NCBI GenBank assembly: GCA_001600495.1
Contig: BCKE01000017.1
Span: 494,142 to 558,141, forward strand
Source of the DNA: Pilasporangium apinafurcum
Lineage: Eukaryota; Oomycota; Peronosporomycetes; Pythiales; Pythiaceae
Length of the DNA: 64,000 bases
Reading direction: 5' to 3'
Both the position numbers and the translations under genes were made by a program. Of this stretch, positions 1 through 10,857 are shown piece by piece. Every line of letters begins with the position of its first letter. Positions within the stretch are counted from its first letter, which is position 1. A model generated the notes under the pieces. The model did not search any database. It saw only the letters and a list, made by a program, of their open reading frames with translations, and had not been told where the DNA came from.

Positions 1-1095
1 CTTGGCGAGTGTACCGGTTACCATGGTAATGCGATGCAAACAGTTGTCACGCTCAGCGACACCAGCACCACGGTTACCATACAATCCAACAGCATGGACT
101 TCATCATTGAAGGTCATAGCACCATATTTATCAGCCAAGTCACATATCTCATGGAGAGGTGCGACAGTGCCTTCCATGGAGTTGACACTCTCAAATAAGA
201 TAAGCTTTGGGGCGCTTGGATCAACAGCGTTGGCTTCCTGTAGTTTGGCCTCAAGATCTTGCATATCATTGTGCTTGTAAATATATTTTCTCGCCCCACT
301 GTGCTTAATGCCTTGAATCATAGAGGCATGGTTCAGAGCATCGGAAATCATGATCAAGTTGGGGAAAACCTTCGTCAATGTGCTGATCACCGAATCGTTA
401 GCAACGTAGCAGGATGTGAACAAGAGTGCAGCCTCCTGTTGGTGCAGATCTGCCAATTCAGATTCCAACATAACGTGTTGATGGTTCGTGCCCGAGATGT
501 TACGAGTGCCACCCGCACCCGCACCCGCCTGCAACAGGTAGTCTTGCATCGCACCAACAACCTTTGGATGTTGACCCATGCTCAGATAATCATTGCTGCA
601 CCACGCGACTACTTCCTTCGTTTTACCATCTGTTTGGTTATGTGTGGCAATTGGGAACCGGCCGCGTTGACGTTCCAGGTCGGCAAACTCACGGTACCGG
701 CCTTCACGTTTGATCTTGGCGATGATATCAGCAAATCCGTTGGTGTACTGCTGAGTGGACAGACCGCCAATACGCACCTGCTGAGTAGGGGACGTGCGGA
801 ACGCTGCGACAGCGGAGGCATATCCACGGCTAGTTTGTTGCTTCTGCTTCATTTCCTTCAATTCAGCCATGCGCTTCAACGTCGCTTCGGTTGTTGACGA
901 TGACACATGAGCCTGGGAGCTGCTTCCCCCCGCGGCGGCACCCATCACGGATGACATGTGGGGACAGAGCTTGGCCAACTGGGAGATGTTAGGTAACAAT
1001 GCCGCACGTGCTGTAGGGAGTGCGTGCATGAACGGGCAGCGAGAAGCTGCTTGCATACGCGAAGCGGCCACAGAAGCGCGAGTCAACGGAGCCAT
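1..1095 (-). CDS. ALAS: 5-aminolevulinate synthase, mitochondrial (3' part cut by window edge)
   Basis: PLP enzyme that condenses glycine with succinyl-CoA to 5-aminolevulinate, the first step of haem synthesis, in the mitochondrial matrix. The first 365 codons are present in one uninterrupted frame from the ATG at 1095; the C-terminal part, including the PLP lysine, lies outside the window. The start gives a basic, Ala/Ser/Arg-rich mitochondrial presequence (residues about 1-90). Recognisable synthase segments follow: [28 protein letters not shown] and the PLP-aspartate motif [11 protein letters not shown] near residue 345. The presequence contains two Cys-Pro pairs (RCPFMHA and KLCPHMS), which look like haem regulatory motifs. 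The family assignment is firm; haem control is inference from the motifs. Confidence 0.95.
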   Translation of the reverse strand, partial: MAPLTRASVAASRMQAASRCPFMHALPTARAALLPNISQLAKLCPHMSSVMGAAAGGSSSQAHVSSSTTEATLKRMAELKEMKQKQQTSRGYASAVAAFRTSPTQQVRIGGLSTQQYTNGFADIIAKIKREGRYREFADLERQRGRFPIATHNQTDGKTKEVVAWCSNDYLSMGQHPKVVGAMQDYLLQAGAGAGGTRNISGTNHQHVMLESELADLHQQEAALLFTSCYVANDSVISTLTKVFPNLIMISDALNHASMIQGIKHSGARKYIYKHNDMQDLEAKLQEANAVDPSAPKLILFESVNSMEGTVAPLHEICDLADKYGAMTFNDEVHAVGLYGNRGAGVAERDNCLHRITMVTGTLAK

Positions 1096-2315
1096 TGCGA
1101 TAGTTGGTCTTCCTGTTTTTTTTTCCGACGGAGGAGAAGCTCTTTGACGTGCTGTGTCGGTGATCAGTTGCAAAATGAACGCAAACGGCAGCACAACCAC
1201 CACACAGTGCGCTGATGAAGGGACGGTGGAGGAGGGGAGAGGAGCAAAAGGGGTAGGGAATTGTCAGTGGTTTATAAATTGATCAGTCAGATGTCTCCCC
1301 TCCCGTTTGCAACTGGTATACAAATTTCTAGTGTTGGACCATCAGAATGGGATTTGAATAAACCAGTCAGATATGTGGCTTGCAGCTGTTTTTGTGGATA
1401 GAAACCACCAGCCCGGTTAATGCCAGGGTTTTTACCGGACGAATCCAACTCCCCACGCGTTTGTGGCTAGATAGTGTCTGAGGAAGCGGATGACGATTTG
1501 TCGAAGAAAGGAGAACGTTAATCCCCATCCGTTTCATCATCGATCATGCGTGTGTCTTGGAATTCCTGTCGATCGTCAGTGTGGAAAGATTTTAAATGTG
1601 ATGGGAGCATTTCAAACACACAATACAACATTTGAAAGTAAATGCACCGTCGGGATACTAATACAGTACGTTCAAACGTGGATCGATTACGTAGTCTGTT
1701 TTGACAGAATGATGCGGCAGTTGGAAAAAAAAAAGGTAACAGTTAACGTCCAATTGCATGAAGATCGTATCAAGATGCTAAGGCAGTTATATTTGAATGC
1801 AACCATGTGGCCATCTGGCGGCTTCCAATGCACCACCCGCTTGACCTTAGAGTGCTCATTTCCGATCATCTCGGCCCATCTCAGTAGGTAACACATGAAA
1901 GACACTGCCTGGTTGCCCGGTGGTGCGGACAACATATCCACTTCTGCTCGTAATCTTGCGTGAAATGTGAATGCCAATTTCGCCACTCTTCTCGAAATAA
2001 TAGAACCGATCAATCTAGGTTCAAAATGGCATAGCGCATAAATTCAGATGGGATAGATGACCTCTTTTTTTCGGAGGATGCTAGGTGCAGGCCTAATCCA
2101 TGTCCGTCCATGTTTGGATGCACTTGGTTGCATTTTTGTCATCGTTGCGTGTCCATGTCCTGCCTTTCAAAACCTTCATCATCAGATCTGAATCTGAGTC
2201 TCACCCAACATATTGGATAACTGTATAACCCGTTATAAGTTAATACCTTTATAAATGAATAGTTCACAAAAATCCTAACCTCTCTTAAATCGCAGATCTC
2301 AAAGACACCGACAAC
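1096..2315. other. Intergenic, with a possible small minus-strand gene at 1518-2013
   Basis: 1.2 kb between the ALAS start and YJU2. On the minus strand a frame opening at 2013 (MIGSIISRRVAKLAFTF) runs about 75 codons with plausible coding character. A different frame ends at 1518 with an acidic tail (TRMIDDETDGD). A two-exon gene of about 120 residues is possible, but I could not fix a splice that joins them and recognise no family. Otherwise I see only promoter sequence. Confidence 0.25.
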
Positions 2316-3206
2316 ATGGGTGAACGGAAGGTGTTGAACAAGTACTTTCCGCCAGACTTCGATCCGTCGCTGGTGCCGCGGCGAAAACGCCCAAAGAATG
2401 AGCAGATTGAGGTGCGTATGATGCTGCCATTCTCGATCCAATGCAACACCTGTGGCGAGTATATGTATCGCGGCAAAAAATTCAATTCGAGGAAGGAAGA
2501 AGTCTTGGAAGAAACTTATCATGGCATCCGCATCTACCGGTTTTACATCAAGTGCATCACCTGTTCATCTGAGATCACATTTAAGACCGATCCAAAACGT
2601 GGTGATTACACGGCAGAGCATGGCTGCCAGCGAAATTTTGAACCTTGGCGTGAAAATGAGGACGAGCAAGAAGCAGCTTTGTTGAAACGTCAGGAAGAAG
2701 AGAAAGGTGATTCCATGAAGGCATTGGAGAATCGTACACTGGATTCTAAGCGAGAGATGGATATCTTGGATGCACTTGACGAAATCAAGGCTATCAATCA
2801 GAGACATGCCAGGATAGATACTGACAGTTTGCTACAACAGCATGCAGAATCAGGGAAGTTGGCCAAAGAAGAAGAACAGAAACAGCTCGAAGAAGATCAA
2901 TTAGCGGCTAAGCGCGCGTTCCAAAAGAAACGAACGCTGAAAGAAATGACAGAAGGAAATAATAAACAGAACTCCGACAGTAATCCTCCACCTGTGAAGA
3001 AAGCGAACACGACGAGTGACTTCACCTCCGTGAGTATAGTCAAGCCAGAAGAAAAGAAAAACCCCGCCATCACAGTCGTTGTGAAAAAGAAAGTCACCTC
3101 TAATGGCAACACGACAAGCAATCTAGCCAAGCAGAAGAAGAAAACACCAGCAAAATCTGTAGCGACCAGTTTAGTTGCAGAGTACAGTGATAGCAGTGAT
3201 GATTAA
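2316..3206 (+). CDS. YJU2: Splicing factor YJU2/CCDC94 (CWC16 family)
   Basis: A 296-residue, single-exon protein of the CWC16 family. This family joins the activated spliceosome with the NineTeen-associated proteins and promotes the first splicing step. The N-terminal 110 residues carry the diagnostic start MGERKVLNKYFPPDFDP and a four-cysteine zinc site: CNTCGEYMYRGKKFNSRKE, then CITCSSEITFKTDPKRGDY. The AEHGCQRNFEPWR segment follows. From about residue 115 the chain becomes a charged, low-complexity coiled-coil tail with Lys-rich stretches, ending SDSSDD, as is normal for the family. The start is preceded by a long AT-rich leader and lies in the tandem + orientation upstream of the convergent GET3 gene. 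Confidence 0.95.
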   Translation: MGERKVLNKYFPPDFDPSLVPRRKRPKNEQIEVRMMLPFSIQCNTCGEYMYRGKKFNSRKEEVLEETYHGIRIYRFYIKCITCSSEITFKTDPKRGDYTAEHGCQRNFEPWRENEDEQEAALLKRQEEEKGDSMKALENRTLDSKREMDILDALDEIKAINQRHARIDTDSLLQQHAESGKLAKEEEQKQLEEDQLAAKRAFQKKRTLKEMTEGNNKQNSDSNPPPVKKANTTSDFTSVSIVKPEEKKNPAITVVVKKKVTSNGNTTSNLAKQKKKTPAKSVATSLVAEYSDSSDD

Positions 3207-3322
3207 TTGAGGGAGCAATGATCAAGATGCGAGAATTTCTTTCTTCGGATTTATCAAATGCACCATATCTTCTAAAATCTCCATATCTTCATTGAAAATG
3301 CTCTTCCTGCTTCAGTCTGATT

Positions 3323-4486
3323 TTACTGATTTGGTTCATATGGCGTGAGCAAATTCTCCGAAAACGCGGTCAACGACGCGACGCCACGTACTTCTTCGTT
3401 TAGTAGCGGCATTTCCACGACGTGGAAGTCTTCGTACAGATCGTAGATTTGATCAATATATTTCTGTTGCATTTTCTGTCGGGCAATGCAATTCTTGCAA
3501 GTCGTGCTTTCTTCTGGGTAAAGAACTTGATTGACCACGATGTTGTGCACATCAATGTCATACTTGGTCAATTCCTGCACCAACCGCTCAGTCTCGTAAA
3601 GCGAGAGAAACTCGGGGATGCACACACACACAAACGTCGTCCGATCTGGGTCTTTAAACGTGGCGTTTACTTTCTGAATCACTTCACGGGTCTGTTCCAA
3701 CTTGCCGAGTAGCATTTCCTGGGAAGGCAATGCGCCACCAAGCAGAGCCGAGAATTGTGAAAACATACCCGAGAATTGATTCTTCAACGAAAGAATCTTG
3801 TCAAACGCTTTATCTAACGCTGTGGGAAAGCTCAGCAGCCGCAGGGTATGACCCGTGGGCGCCGTATCAAACACAATCACCGAGTAATCCATGTTTTGCA
3901 CTTGCTTCATCAGTTCAGCAAAGCTCATGGCTTCATCGATACCCGGAATCGAATTCGTCAGATCCTTCATGAACGACGCCATGCCGGAATTGTCACGCAC
4001 ACCATCAGCATTCATCTCTTCCAGCTGTATCAACCGTCATAAAATAACGCATTGAAGTCAATCGCTTTGGTACGCTCCAGTTAGATAGTGATTACTTACG
4101 TCTACATTAGGGTCGATTTCCATAACAGCGAGGTTCGAGAAGCCATTGACCAGCGTGGGTTCCCGCGTGAATTTTTGTCCAAATGCATCGCTAAGAAATA
4201 AAATTAACATCAATATTAATCAACTAATCCATGCCGTTCGATATGTGCACCCTCCCCCTACATGCAAATGAGGAGCTACAGTTATATAGAAAACGTACCT
4301 GAGATTATGAGCAGGATCGGTCGAGACAATCAACACCTTTTCGCGCTCCATCGCGAGACGGATACCCAAGCAGCAGGATGTCGTGGTCTTCCCCACACCA
4401 CCTTTCCCTCCCACGAAGATCCATTGCAGCGTCTTCTGCGCCACCAGGTTCCGCAGGCTCGCTTCTGGGACTTCACCTTCTGCCAT
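3323..4486 (-). CDS. GET3: GET3/TRC40 (ASNA1) tail-anchored protein targeting ATPase
   Basis: Cytosolic ATPase that receives tail-anchored membrane proteins and delivers them to the ER. There are three exons by splice reading: 4486-4299, 4190-4100 and 4024-3323, giving 326 residues, close to the family length. Exon 1 has the deviant Walker A (P-loop) [12 protein letters not shown] and ends in DPAHNL. The junction restores DPAHNLSDAF, the switch I motif. Exon 3 has [13 protein letters not shown] (switch II) and the zinc-binding CKNC pair that makes the dimer. Introns are 108 and 75 bp with GT-AG ends. The gene is divergent from bS21m, with start codons only 170 bp apart, so the two probably share a promoter. 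It is convergent with YJU2, 116 bp apart. Confidence 0.96.
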
Positions 4487-4586
4487 TTTTCACTTTGTTC
4501 GTCTGTTACCTGATAGAAATGGGGGACATTTGTCGTTCCTATCACACCAATTACAATAAATATACTATTTTGTGTAATTAAATATT

Positions 4587-4607
4587 ATTGACTCCCAGGG
4601 AGTCAAT
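4587..4607. promoter_or_regulatory. Perfect 10-bp palindrome in the GET3/bS21m divergent promoter
   Basis: Arms ATTGACTCCC and GGGAGTCAAT are separated by a single A. It lies 101 bp before the GET3 start and 50 bp before the bS21m start, between the two divergent genes. The symmetry and position suggest a dimeric transcription-factor site or a shared core element. The factor is unknown. Confidence 0.45.
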
Positions 4608-4656
4608 TATGCTCCTCTTGTGGCTGCCATCAGTGTGGGAAATAACAGCATCAAAG

Positions 4657-5189
4657 ATGAGTGCTTCACTGCTGCGAACTGCCTTGACCGGGCGGTCGGT
4701 GGTGCTAGCGCCACGGGCGAGCGCGACGGTCGCGTCCACTGCACAACGTTCGATCTTTATCCAAGTACGCGAAGGTCAGGATGCTGAGCGTGTCGCGAAC
4801 CGACTGCACGGTATCATGAACGAAGACGGAATCATGAAGACGCTCGCGCGGAAACGCTTTCACGAAAAGAAATGGCAAAAGCGCAAGCGAAAAGCCGAGG
4901 AACAAACGATCCGTCACGCGAACCGACGCATTGGCTCCATGATTGACTTCATTCTACAGCGCAAGAAGGCGTACGTGTGCTCTGCTCAATGTATTGATGT
5001 GATTACTTTGTATGGTGAATTTGACTATTATTAACGCTGTGCTTTTGATCTTCGTGATTCTCTACCAGTGGTTTCTAAGAAGCTGGTTAATTAGGCAACT
5101 ACGGTCCGATGTTTAGGTTGCTAGGCGAGGAAGAGGAAAAAATGTGTAGAGATGATTATCATCCATCAGTATACAGGATTGGCGAGTGA
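4657..5189 (+). CDS. MRPS21: Mitochondrial small ribosomal subunit protein bS21m
   Basis: Component of the mitochondrial 30S-like subunit. The ATG at 4657 gives a presequence rich in Ala/Arg/Ser, then FIQVREGQDAERVANRLHGIMNEDGIMKTLARKRFHEKKWQKRKRK, which matches the S21 fold including the basic helix. An in-frame exon 2 (GNYGPMFRLLGEEEEKM to the TGA at 5187) follows an AG at 5091-5092. The donor best fitting the phase is at 4991 (GTATTG), though GT sites at 4971 and 4975 also exist, so the exact junction is uncertain. Product of about 143 residues. An upstream ATG at 4588 is in frame but falls in the palindrome and is unlikely to be used. Confidence 0.85.
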
Positions 5190-5478
5190 CCACCGATAGT
5201 ATTTACTATCGAACGTTGAATATCCCTTGCCTTCGCTTTGCATTTGCTTATTTTGCCTCAGTACTTGATTGTATCTTACTCCTCTGCATACCAGTTTTGA
5301 TAAAACCAGGCAGATTGAGTAGCGCTCTTCCGGGCACGTGTTTATGACGGTACACATGCTCGGCCAGGCAAGTATGTATTGCGTTTTGGACTACAACTGT
5401 TTATTATCCAACGAATAAGCAATATGAAGACTGTTTTCCTGAAGATACAAAGACAAATAGAGAGTAACGGTCTCCTTA

Positions 5479-7028
5479 TCAGGCAGTGCCCGTGCCAAGC
5501 CACTGCTTAATATCGGCGATTTGCTTCGCGACGGAACTCTTGCTCGTACCGCCAGTCACGTTCTTGCGCTCGACACTGACATCAAAGTCCCATACGGCCA
5601 TGACATCGTCTTCAAACTTTTCATGCAACGACTTGAGTTCTTCAAATGTCAGTTCGTTCAGCGGCTTGCGCTTGTCTTCTGCGAGCCGTACGGCTGCACC
5701 AGCAACGTGGTGGGTTTCTCGGAATGGCACACCTTTTCGCACCAAATACTCAGCCAAGTCGGTCGCCAACATCTCTGTCACGAGGAAGGATCGCATCTTT
5801 TCGCCATGAGGCGTCATCGTAGCCAACACTCCCGTAGCAATTTGGAGACAATCTTGAATGGTGTCGATGACGTAAAAGAGCGCGTCCTTGTCTTCTTGGA
5901 TATCTTTGTTGTACGATCGTGGCAAGCCCTTCAATGTGACTAAGAAGCCGTTCAAACGGCCAATGACACTACCCGACTTGCCACGAAGCAGTTCAAGCGC
6001 ATCAGGGTTTTTCTTTTGCGGCATCAAACTGCTACCAGTGCTATAAGCGTCGGCCATCGTCACAAATTTCTGTTTAAAAAAGAACATGAATCAATATTGG
6101 TAGCAAAGTATTTCGCAATAAAAAATGGCTGGAACGTACCAGAGTGTTGTAGATAATGAGATCTTCAGCCATTTGTGAGAAGTGCACCATCAGCATTGAC
6201 GCCCAGAACATAAACTCTGCAATGAAATCGCGATCGCAAACCGCGTCCAAACTATTGGGCGTGATGTTACTGAACCCCAGTGACTTGGCGAGTGCTTCTC
6301 TATCCAAACCGAATGAGTTACCTGTAATCAGCCATATACGTCTAAGTCAAACCATTTCAAGCACAAAAATTGATGCAACAACTAATGCAAAACATATACA
6401 CACCTGCGAGCGCTCCACTGCCAAGCGGCAGGTAATCCACGCGCTTAGTCAAATCCGTCAGTCGTTCTGCATCGCGGTGCAACGGTGCTACATGCGAAAG
6501 TACCCAATGCGAGAACCGGATTGGTTGTGCTGGTTGCAGATGCGTGAAACCAGGCATGAGCAGTTCAATGTGATCCTCCGCGAGTTGTGTCGCCGTGCCG
6601 ATGAATTCTTTTAGCGCAGCGTCAATAACCTTGATGACGCTTTTCAAGTAAATTCGCACATCGGTTGCGACTTGGTCGTTGCGACTGCGACCAGTGTGCA
6701 ACTTGCCACCAACCGCACCGATCAGCTCAGTCAAGCGACGCTCATTTGCCGTGTGGATATCTTCGTCGCCTTCTTTAATCACAAACGTATTGTTCTTCCA
6801 TTCTTCTTTAACTTTCTCCAATCCTGCGACGATTTCGTCCGCTTCCTGAGCGTTTAACACGCCGCTCTTGACGAGTGCGTGCGCGTACGCCTGACTGCCT
6901 TCGAGATCGGCTTGCCACATGCGTTTGTCCACGGACAACGACTCGTTGAACTTGTCCATGACCGGATCGACTTTACCACGGAAGCGACCGCCCCACAGCT
7001 TTTTCTCTCCCTTCGGTGCGTCCGTCAT
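5479..7028 (-). CDS. ASL: Argininosuccinate lyase
   Basis: Splits argininosuccinate into arginine and fumarate, the last step of arginine synthesis. Three exons (7028-6404, 6321-6140, 6069-5479) join in frame to a 465-residue protein, the usual length. Seen in order: KLWGGRFRGKVDPVMDKFNESL at the N-terminus, LHTGRSRNDQVATD, LMPGFTHLQPAQPIRFSHW with the catalytic His, and the fumarase/ASL signature GSSLMPQKKNPD in exon 3. Introns are 82 and 70 bp. An in-frame ATG at 7124 would add 32 residues; the ATG at 7028 directly before APKGEKKLWGGRF fits the family better. Divergent from the NSUN gene at 7635 across a 606-bp promoter region that holds no other gene. Confidence 0.96.
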
Positions 7029-7634
7029 ATTTTTCTTCTCTTGCGTGTAACTCTTCTTTCCACTTGCTGCCTTTGTGGCTTTTTCAGATCTGCCACCAGC
7101 AAAACCATAAGGAAAGAAGATCACATGTATCGTTCCTGTTTATTTATGGGCTTTATTCCAATTTTCCACAAAAGTATTGCCTGTTACTTGGTAAAATTAT
7201 TGCAATTGAATTATTTTGTGACAACATATTTATTTACGAGGTTGAGGTAACGACCATCACTCCTGGCGTGTGGTGCATCAAATCGTTTTGTTATGATGCA
7301 TGCCAGAACAGAGATGCTGTGTGCTTTGTTATCCACAAGAACATGCGCACACAAATATCCTGAAGATGTGCTTTATAGAGCAACACACTATCTGAATGGA
7401 TATACAAGCTGTAATTTCTTGTTATTATAATGAAGAGGTCAGGTCGGGATGATGATGAATGTATAATGTCAAATGGAGTTGTGCAAATGCTCAGCACTTT
7501 TGGAGCCAAACCGCAGATTTTTTTCGCAAGTCTTGTCATCACCTCCTGAACTGGACGTATTTTAGGTGGTTTTTGCTTTCTATTTTGGGTTGCTTAGTGA
7601 TAACCCAATCAGAAGTGCAATTGTGCCAAGGAAA

Positions 7635-9284
7635 ATGACAGATAGTGCCACTGGTGGAGAGGACAAGTGCACATGGGATTCGCTTGCGGTGTGGGAAGCG
7701 TCGGGCTTTCTGGCGTTCCTACAGGCACACGCTATCCAGCGAAGCGATCTCATCGCTCATAGCACGACTGGAAACCATGTCGAGCAGCGTTTTTTCCGGT
7801 CAGAAATCGAGTTTGTCCAGCACACATGAATGCGTATTTGTATAGGATGCGCACTGACTGCTGCTCCTTATATCTCTGTAGATTGAAGCGTTCATCACGT
7901 CATACAGAGGCAGAGTTACTAGATGAGTTGGTGAAAAGCCTCAGTGATCAAGATATCCAACGACTAGATGGAGAAAGAAACAGCAACGAAGGAATTCGGC
8001 CAATTCGAGTGGATTGGTTGCCTCACTTTTACAGTCTTCCAGTAACGACCCCGTTGGCACGAATTGACTTGTATCGTCGCGGTGAACTGTACGGAATTGA
8101 TATTTCCAGTGGTTACGCCGTGACATTACTTAATATTCAACCAGGTAAGGATGGATATTGTTGCTGCTACTCGTCTGAGCCCAACATATATTCATATAAA
8201 TTTGGTCTAATCACAATAGGAGAGCATGTGCTGGATCTATGCTGCGCGCCTGGAGCCAAATTGACTATGATTGCTGATATGCTGGGTATGCGTGGGAGCG
8301 TCACAGGCGTCGATTTTTCCAGGCAACGGCTCAGTGCCTGCAAGCAACTCGTGCACAAGTACAAGCTCATTCACCCACTTGCCATTGAAGATACTGCGGG
8401 CGAGAATTCTGACCACAGTATTAAAGATGCAAATGCATCACTACCATCAGAAGTAGAACAAACCGAAACATCAGTACCACGACTATCACTACCGTGGCGT
8501 TGTCGACTCTTCCATGCCGATGGTCGCACGTTTAACATCGGACCGAAAACCGAATGCGACCAAATCGATGGTCTTGAAACATTGTTAGATACGGAAGAGA
8601 TCGCGGCGCGAGGCAGTAAGTTCGGTCAACATCAACGCAAGCGGAAAAACAAAAGTGCACGTGCACGCGACCGGAAGCGACCGAAATTGCTGGTCGTGGA
8701 CGAAACACTGTACGATAAAGTCCTGGTCGACGCGGAATGTACGCACGACGGCTCGATTCGTCATCTACAGCGATTGGATTCACCCGAGAAATGGGAGACG
8801 TATGTAGCAGATCATCTGAACATCCAAGAAATCAATCGAATCTTGAAGCTTCAGCACGATTTGATCCGGTAAGCAACCGGTGTGAGTCATTGACAAAGCA
8901 CAAATTCACCATGTTTGACTGTCTTGTTGGTGTTGTTTGGTAGGAATGGGTTCAAAATGCTCAAGGCGGGTGGGACAATGATATACAGCACGTGTAGCCT
9001 GTCAATCAAGCAAAACGAAGACATCGTTTCCTCTTTTTTGGAGGACGAGAAGAGCGCAACGATAATACCAATCAGTCGCGATGGAATTCCGTGCCAGGTA
9101 TAGCCAACGCCAGCACGACTATTGGACAAGGGTATATCCTCAATGAGTGTCTAATTGGATATTTATCGTGCACGTGTAGGAGGGAAGAATCCCTGGGTCA
9201 GTTCGCTTCACTCCATCAAACCATACAAGCGGATTGTTTATAGCGAAGATTCGTAAAGCCGATATAGAAGCACCATCAGTCTAA
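7635..9284 (+). CDS. NSUN/RsmB-type RNA cytosine-5 methyltransferase
   Basis: SAM-dependent methyltransferase predicted to make m5C in tRNA or rRNA. Five exons read cleanly in phase: 7635-7798, 7882-8144, 8220-8868, 8944-9097 and 9180-9284, giving 444 residues. The first splice joins EQRFFR to LKRSSRHTE. The second creates the SAM motif I LQPGEHVLDLCCAPGAK. Motif IV reads VDAECTHDGSIRHL, motif VI is YSTCSLSIKQNED (catalytic Cys), and the last exon ends RFTPSNHTSGLFIAKIRK, typical of the RsmB fold. A Lys/Arg-rich insertion (residues about 310-325) precedes motif IV. The usual DxPC in motif IV is DAEC here, suggesting a specific subfamily. The substrate is not readable from sequence. Confidence 0.9.
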
Positions 9285-9357
9285 TTTCAAGCAATTACAT
9301 TTCAAAAAAGCTGCTGTCGATCAATCTTTATTTGTTCTGATCTTGATTGTTCTCTTA

Positions 9358-9725
9358 ACCTCAGAAGACCATACGAGATACCAAAGTACGAGTATCTCAG
9401 GGAGGACTTCCTGTTTTTTCTTTGGGTTCGATTCAATAGCAAAAGTTAGCTAAGACTAGATAATCGCGGAGTAGGCGGCTCTGACACCTGAATGCGATGA
9501 ATAAGTGTTCATTCTTGAGAAAGATGTTTCTAGTGTGATCTTTGCCTTCCTTTCGCACCGATACTATTGCACCACGCTTTCTGGACAATTGCTTTGATTT
9601 TCCATGCACTACCATCGCTTCGCATCCGTTCTTGAAAAGAAGAATGGCACTGAAAAGAGTTCATTGCGAAGAATTGGAAACCAGTTTCTGGTTTTATCGA
9701 TGTGGATCTGTTCACTTTAACAAGC
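9358..9725 (-). pseudogene. IS607/Fanzor-related transposon relic, copy 1
   Basis: About 365 bp that is duplicated in inverted orientation at 25098-25462 and is related to the relic at 47.8-48.2 kb. On the minus strand it encodes, in two frames, an HSSFQERM segment and then RNIFLKNEHL. The second matches the TDRDVNAARNIFFKNEHL of the 47.8-kb relic, a RuvC-III-like end of a Fanzor/TnpB nuclease. Frames are broken, so it is not a gene. A further inverted scrap lies at about 10351-10425, sharing the ends AACAAGCAATCCGC and AAAAAATCCGC with 9718-9780. Confidence 0.6.
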
Positions 9726-10857
9726 AATCCGCGAGCCAACGGTGCCAGTTTTCAGTTGTTTTCCTAAACTCAAAAAATCCGCAACTGCCTTTTAGCACAT
9801 AATATTTTGGCATAGGATAGTTTTTTATTTGTAATGATGAACAAAGCAAACAGCGTTCAAATCGAACTAGTGGTTGTCGAGTAATTAGCAGTCAAAGATG
9901 AGTATTCGCTTCCATTTTGGCATTGTTTTAGCTTGATGGTCATCGTTTTTATTTCTTTTGATTCATAATTCGTTTCATATATGTCATTTACCCTAACCAT
10001 ATTGAATAAAATGAGCTCTAATATTGTCAAGAGTGTTTGTCGTCCAAGTAATTTGGCGGCAATCTTCGAGTTATTGGTGCAATACTGTTGGTGTCTTAAG
10101 CCACTCTTCAGCACTTGAGTTCCATACTATGTGCTACAGAGTATATCATTGGACAAAAATGGTATTGTGGTATTTTTTATGTTCTGAACGACCTTGAGAA
10201 TCGCAAAATCGATGACCATCTGACAGAAAATGCAAATTTTGTCGTACCAGTTCTCCTCTCTGGATGCTACGACTTGGATAATAATCACGGGAAACAAGTT
10301 TTCTTGGACGGATCTGTTTCGAACTGCCACACATTTTCGTAGAGCACGAATAGCGGATTTTTTGGATTTTGGCCAACCTAAGAATTAGGCTGTTTTTGGC
10401 TCCCTTGACTTGCGGATTGCTTGTTAAAAACCACGTCAAAATGTATCCAACAGGTAGGTTGAGTTGGTATCATAAGAAGTCAGATCCACGTCTGTTGTCG
10501 ACGTGCTTGATTACTCAGCTCTAGCCAACTGACGGAAACATATGAATGGCTCATTCGCTTGACATGTGTAGTCATGTGCCGTTAGTGCATGCGCATAGTT
10601 ACCATCAGCGATCAATCGTTCCTTCTCTTGTACTGTGATCACCCGCAATTTGGTTTCCCAAGGGAACCCTAAGAAAACCATATAAATATCTTAAATAACG
10701 GTTTTAATCATGAATAAAGCGTTAATTATGGATTATCATATTTTCACTCACATAACCCAGCACAATAAAGGAGCAACAGCGCAGAATGTCGATGACCATC
10801 ACTCTTGTATTCTTTTTCCTGAGCAGCTACATCCCGATACCTCCCTAAAGCTCGAAA
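9726..10857. other. Intergenic, relic scraps only
   Basis: Contains the inverted scrap at about 10351-10425 noted for the neighbouring relic. The short frames here have no recognisable content. The last 200 bp is presumably the ATG16 promoter and leader. Confidence 0.4.

Noticed and set aside
1490-1891. 133-codon plus frame
   Set aside because: No recognisable domain and it overlaps a more coding-like minus frame; neither is strong enough to call.
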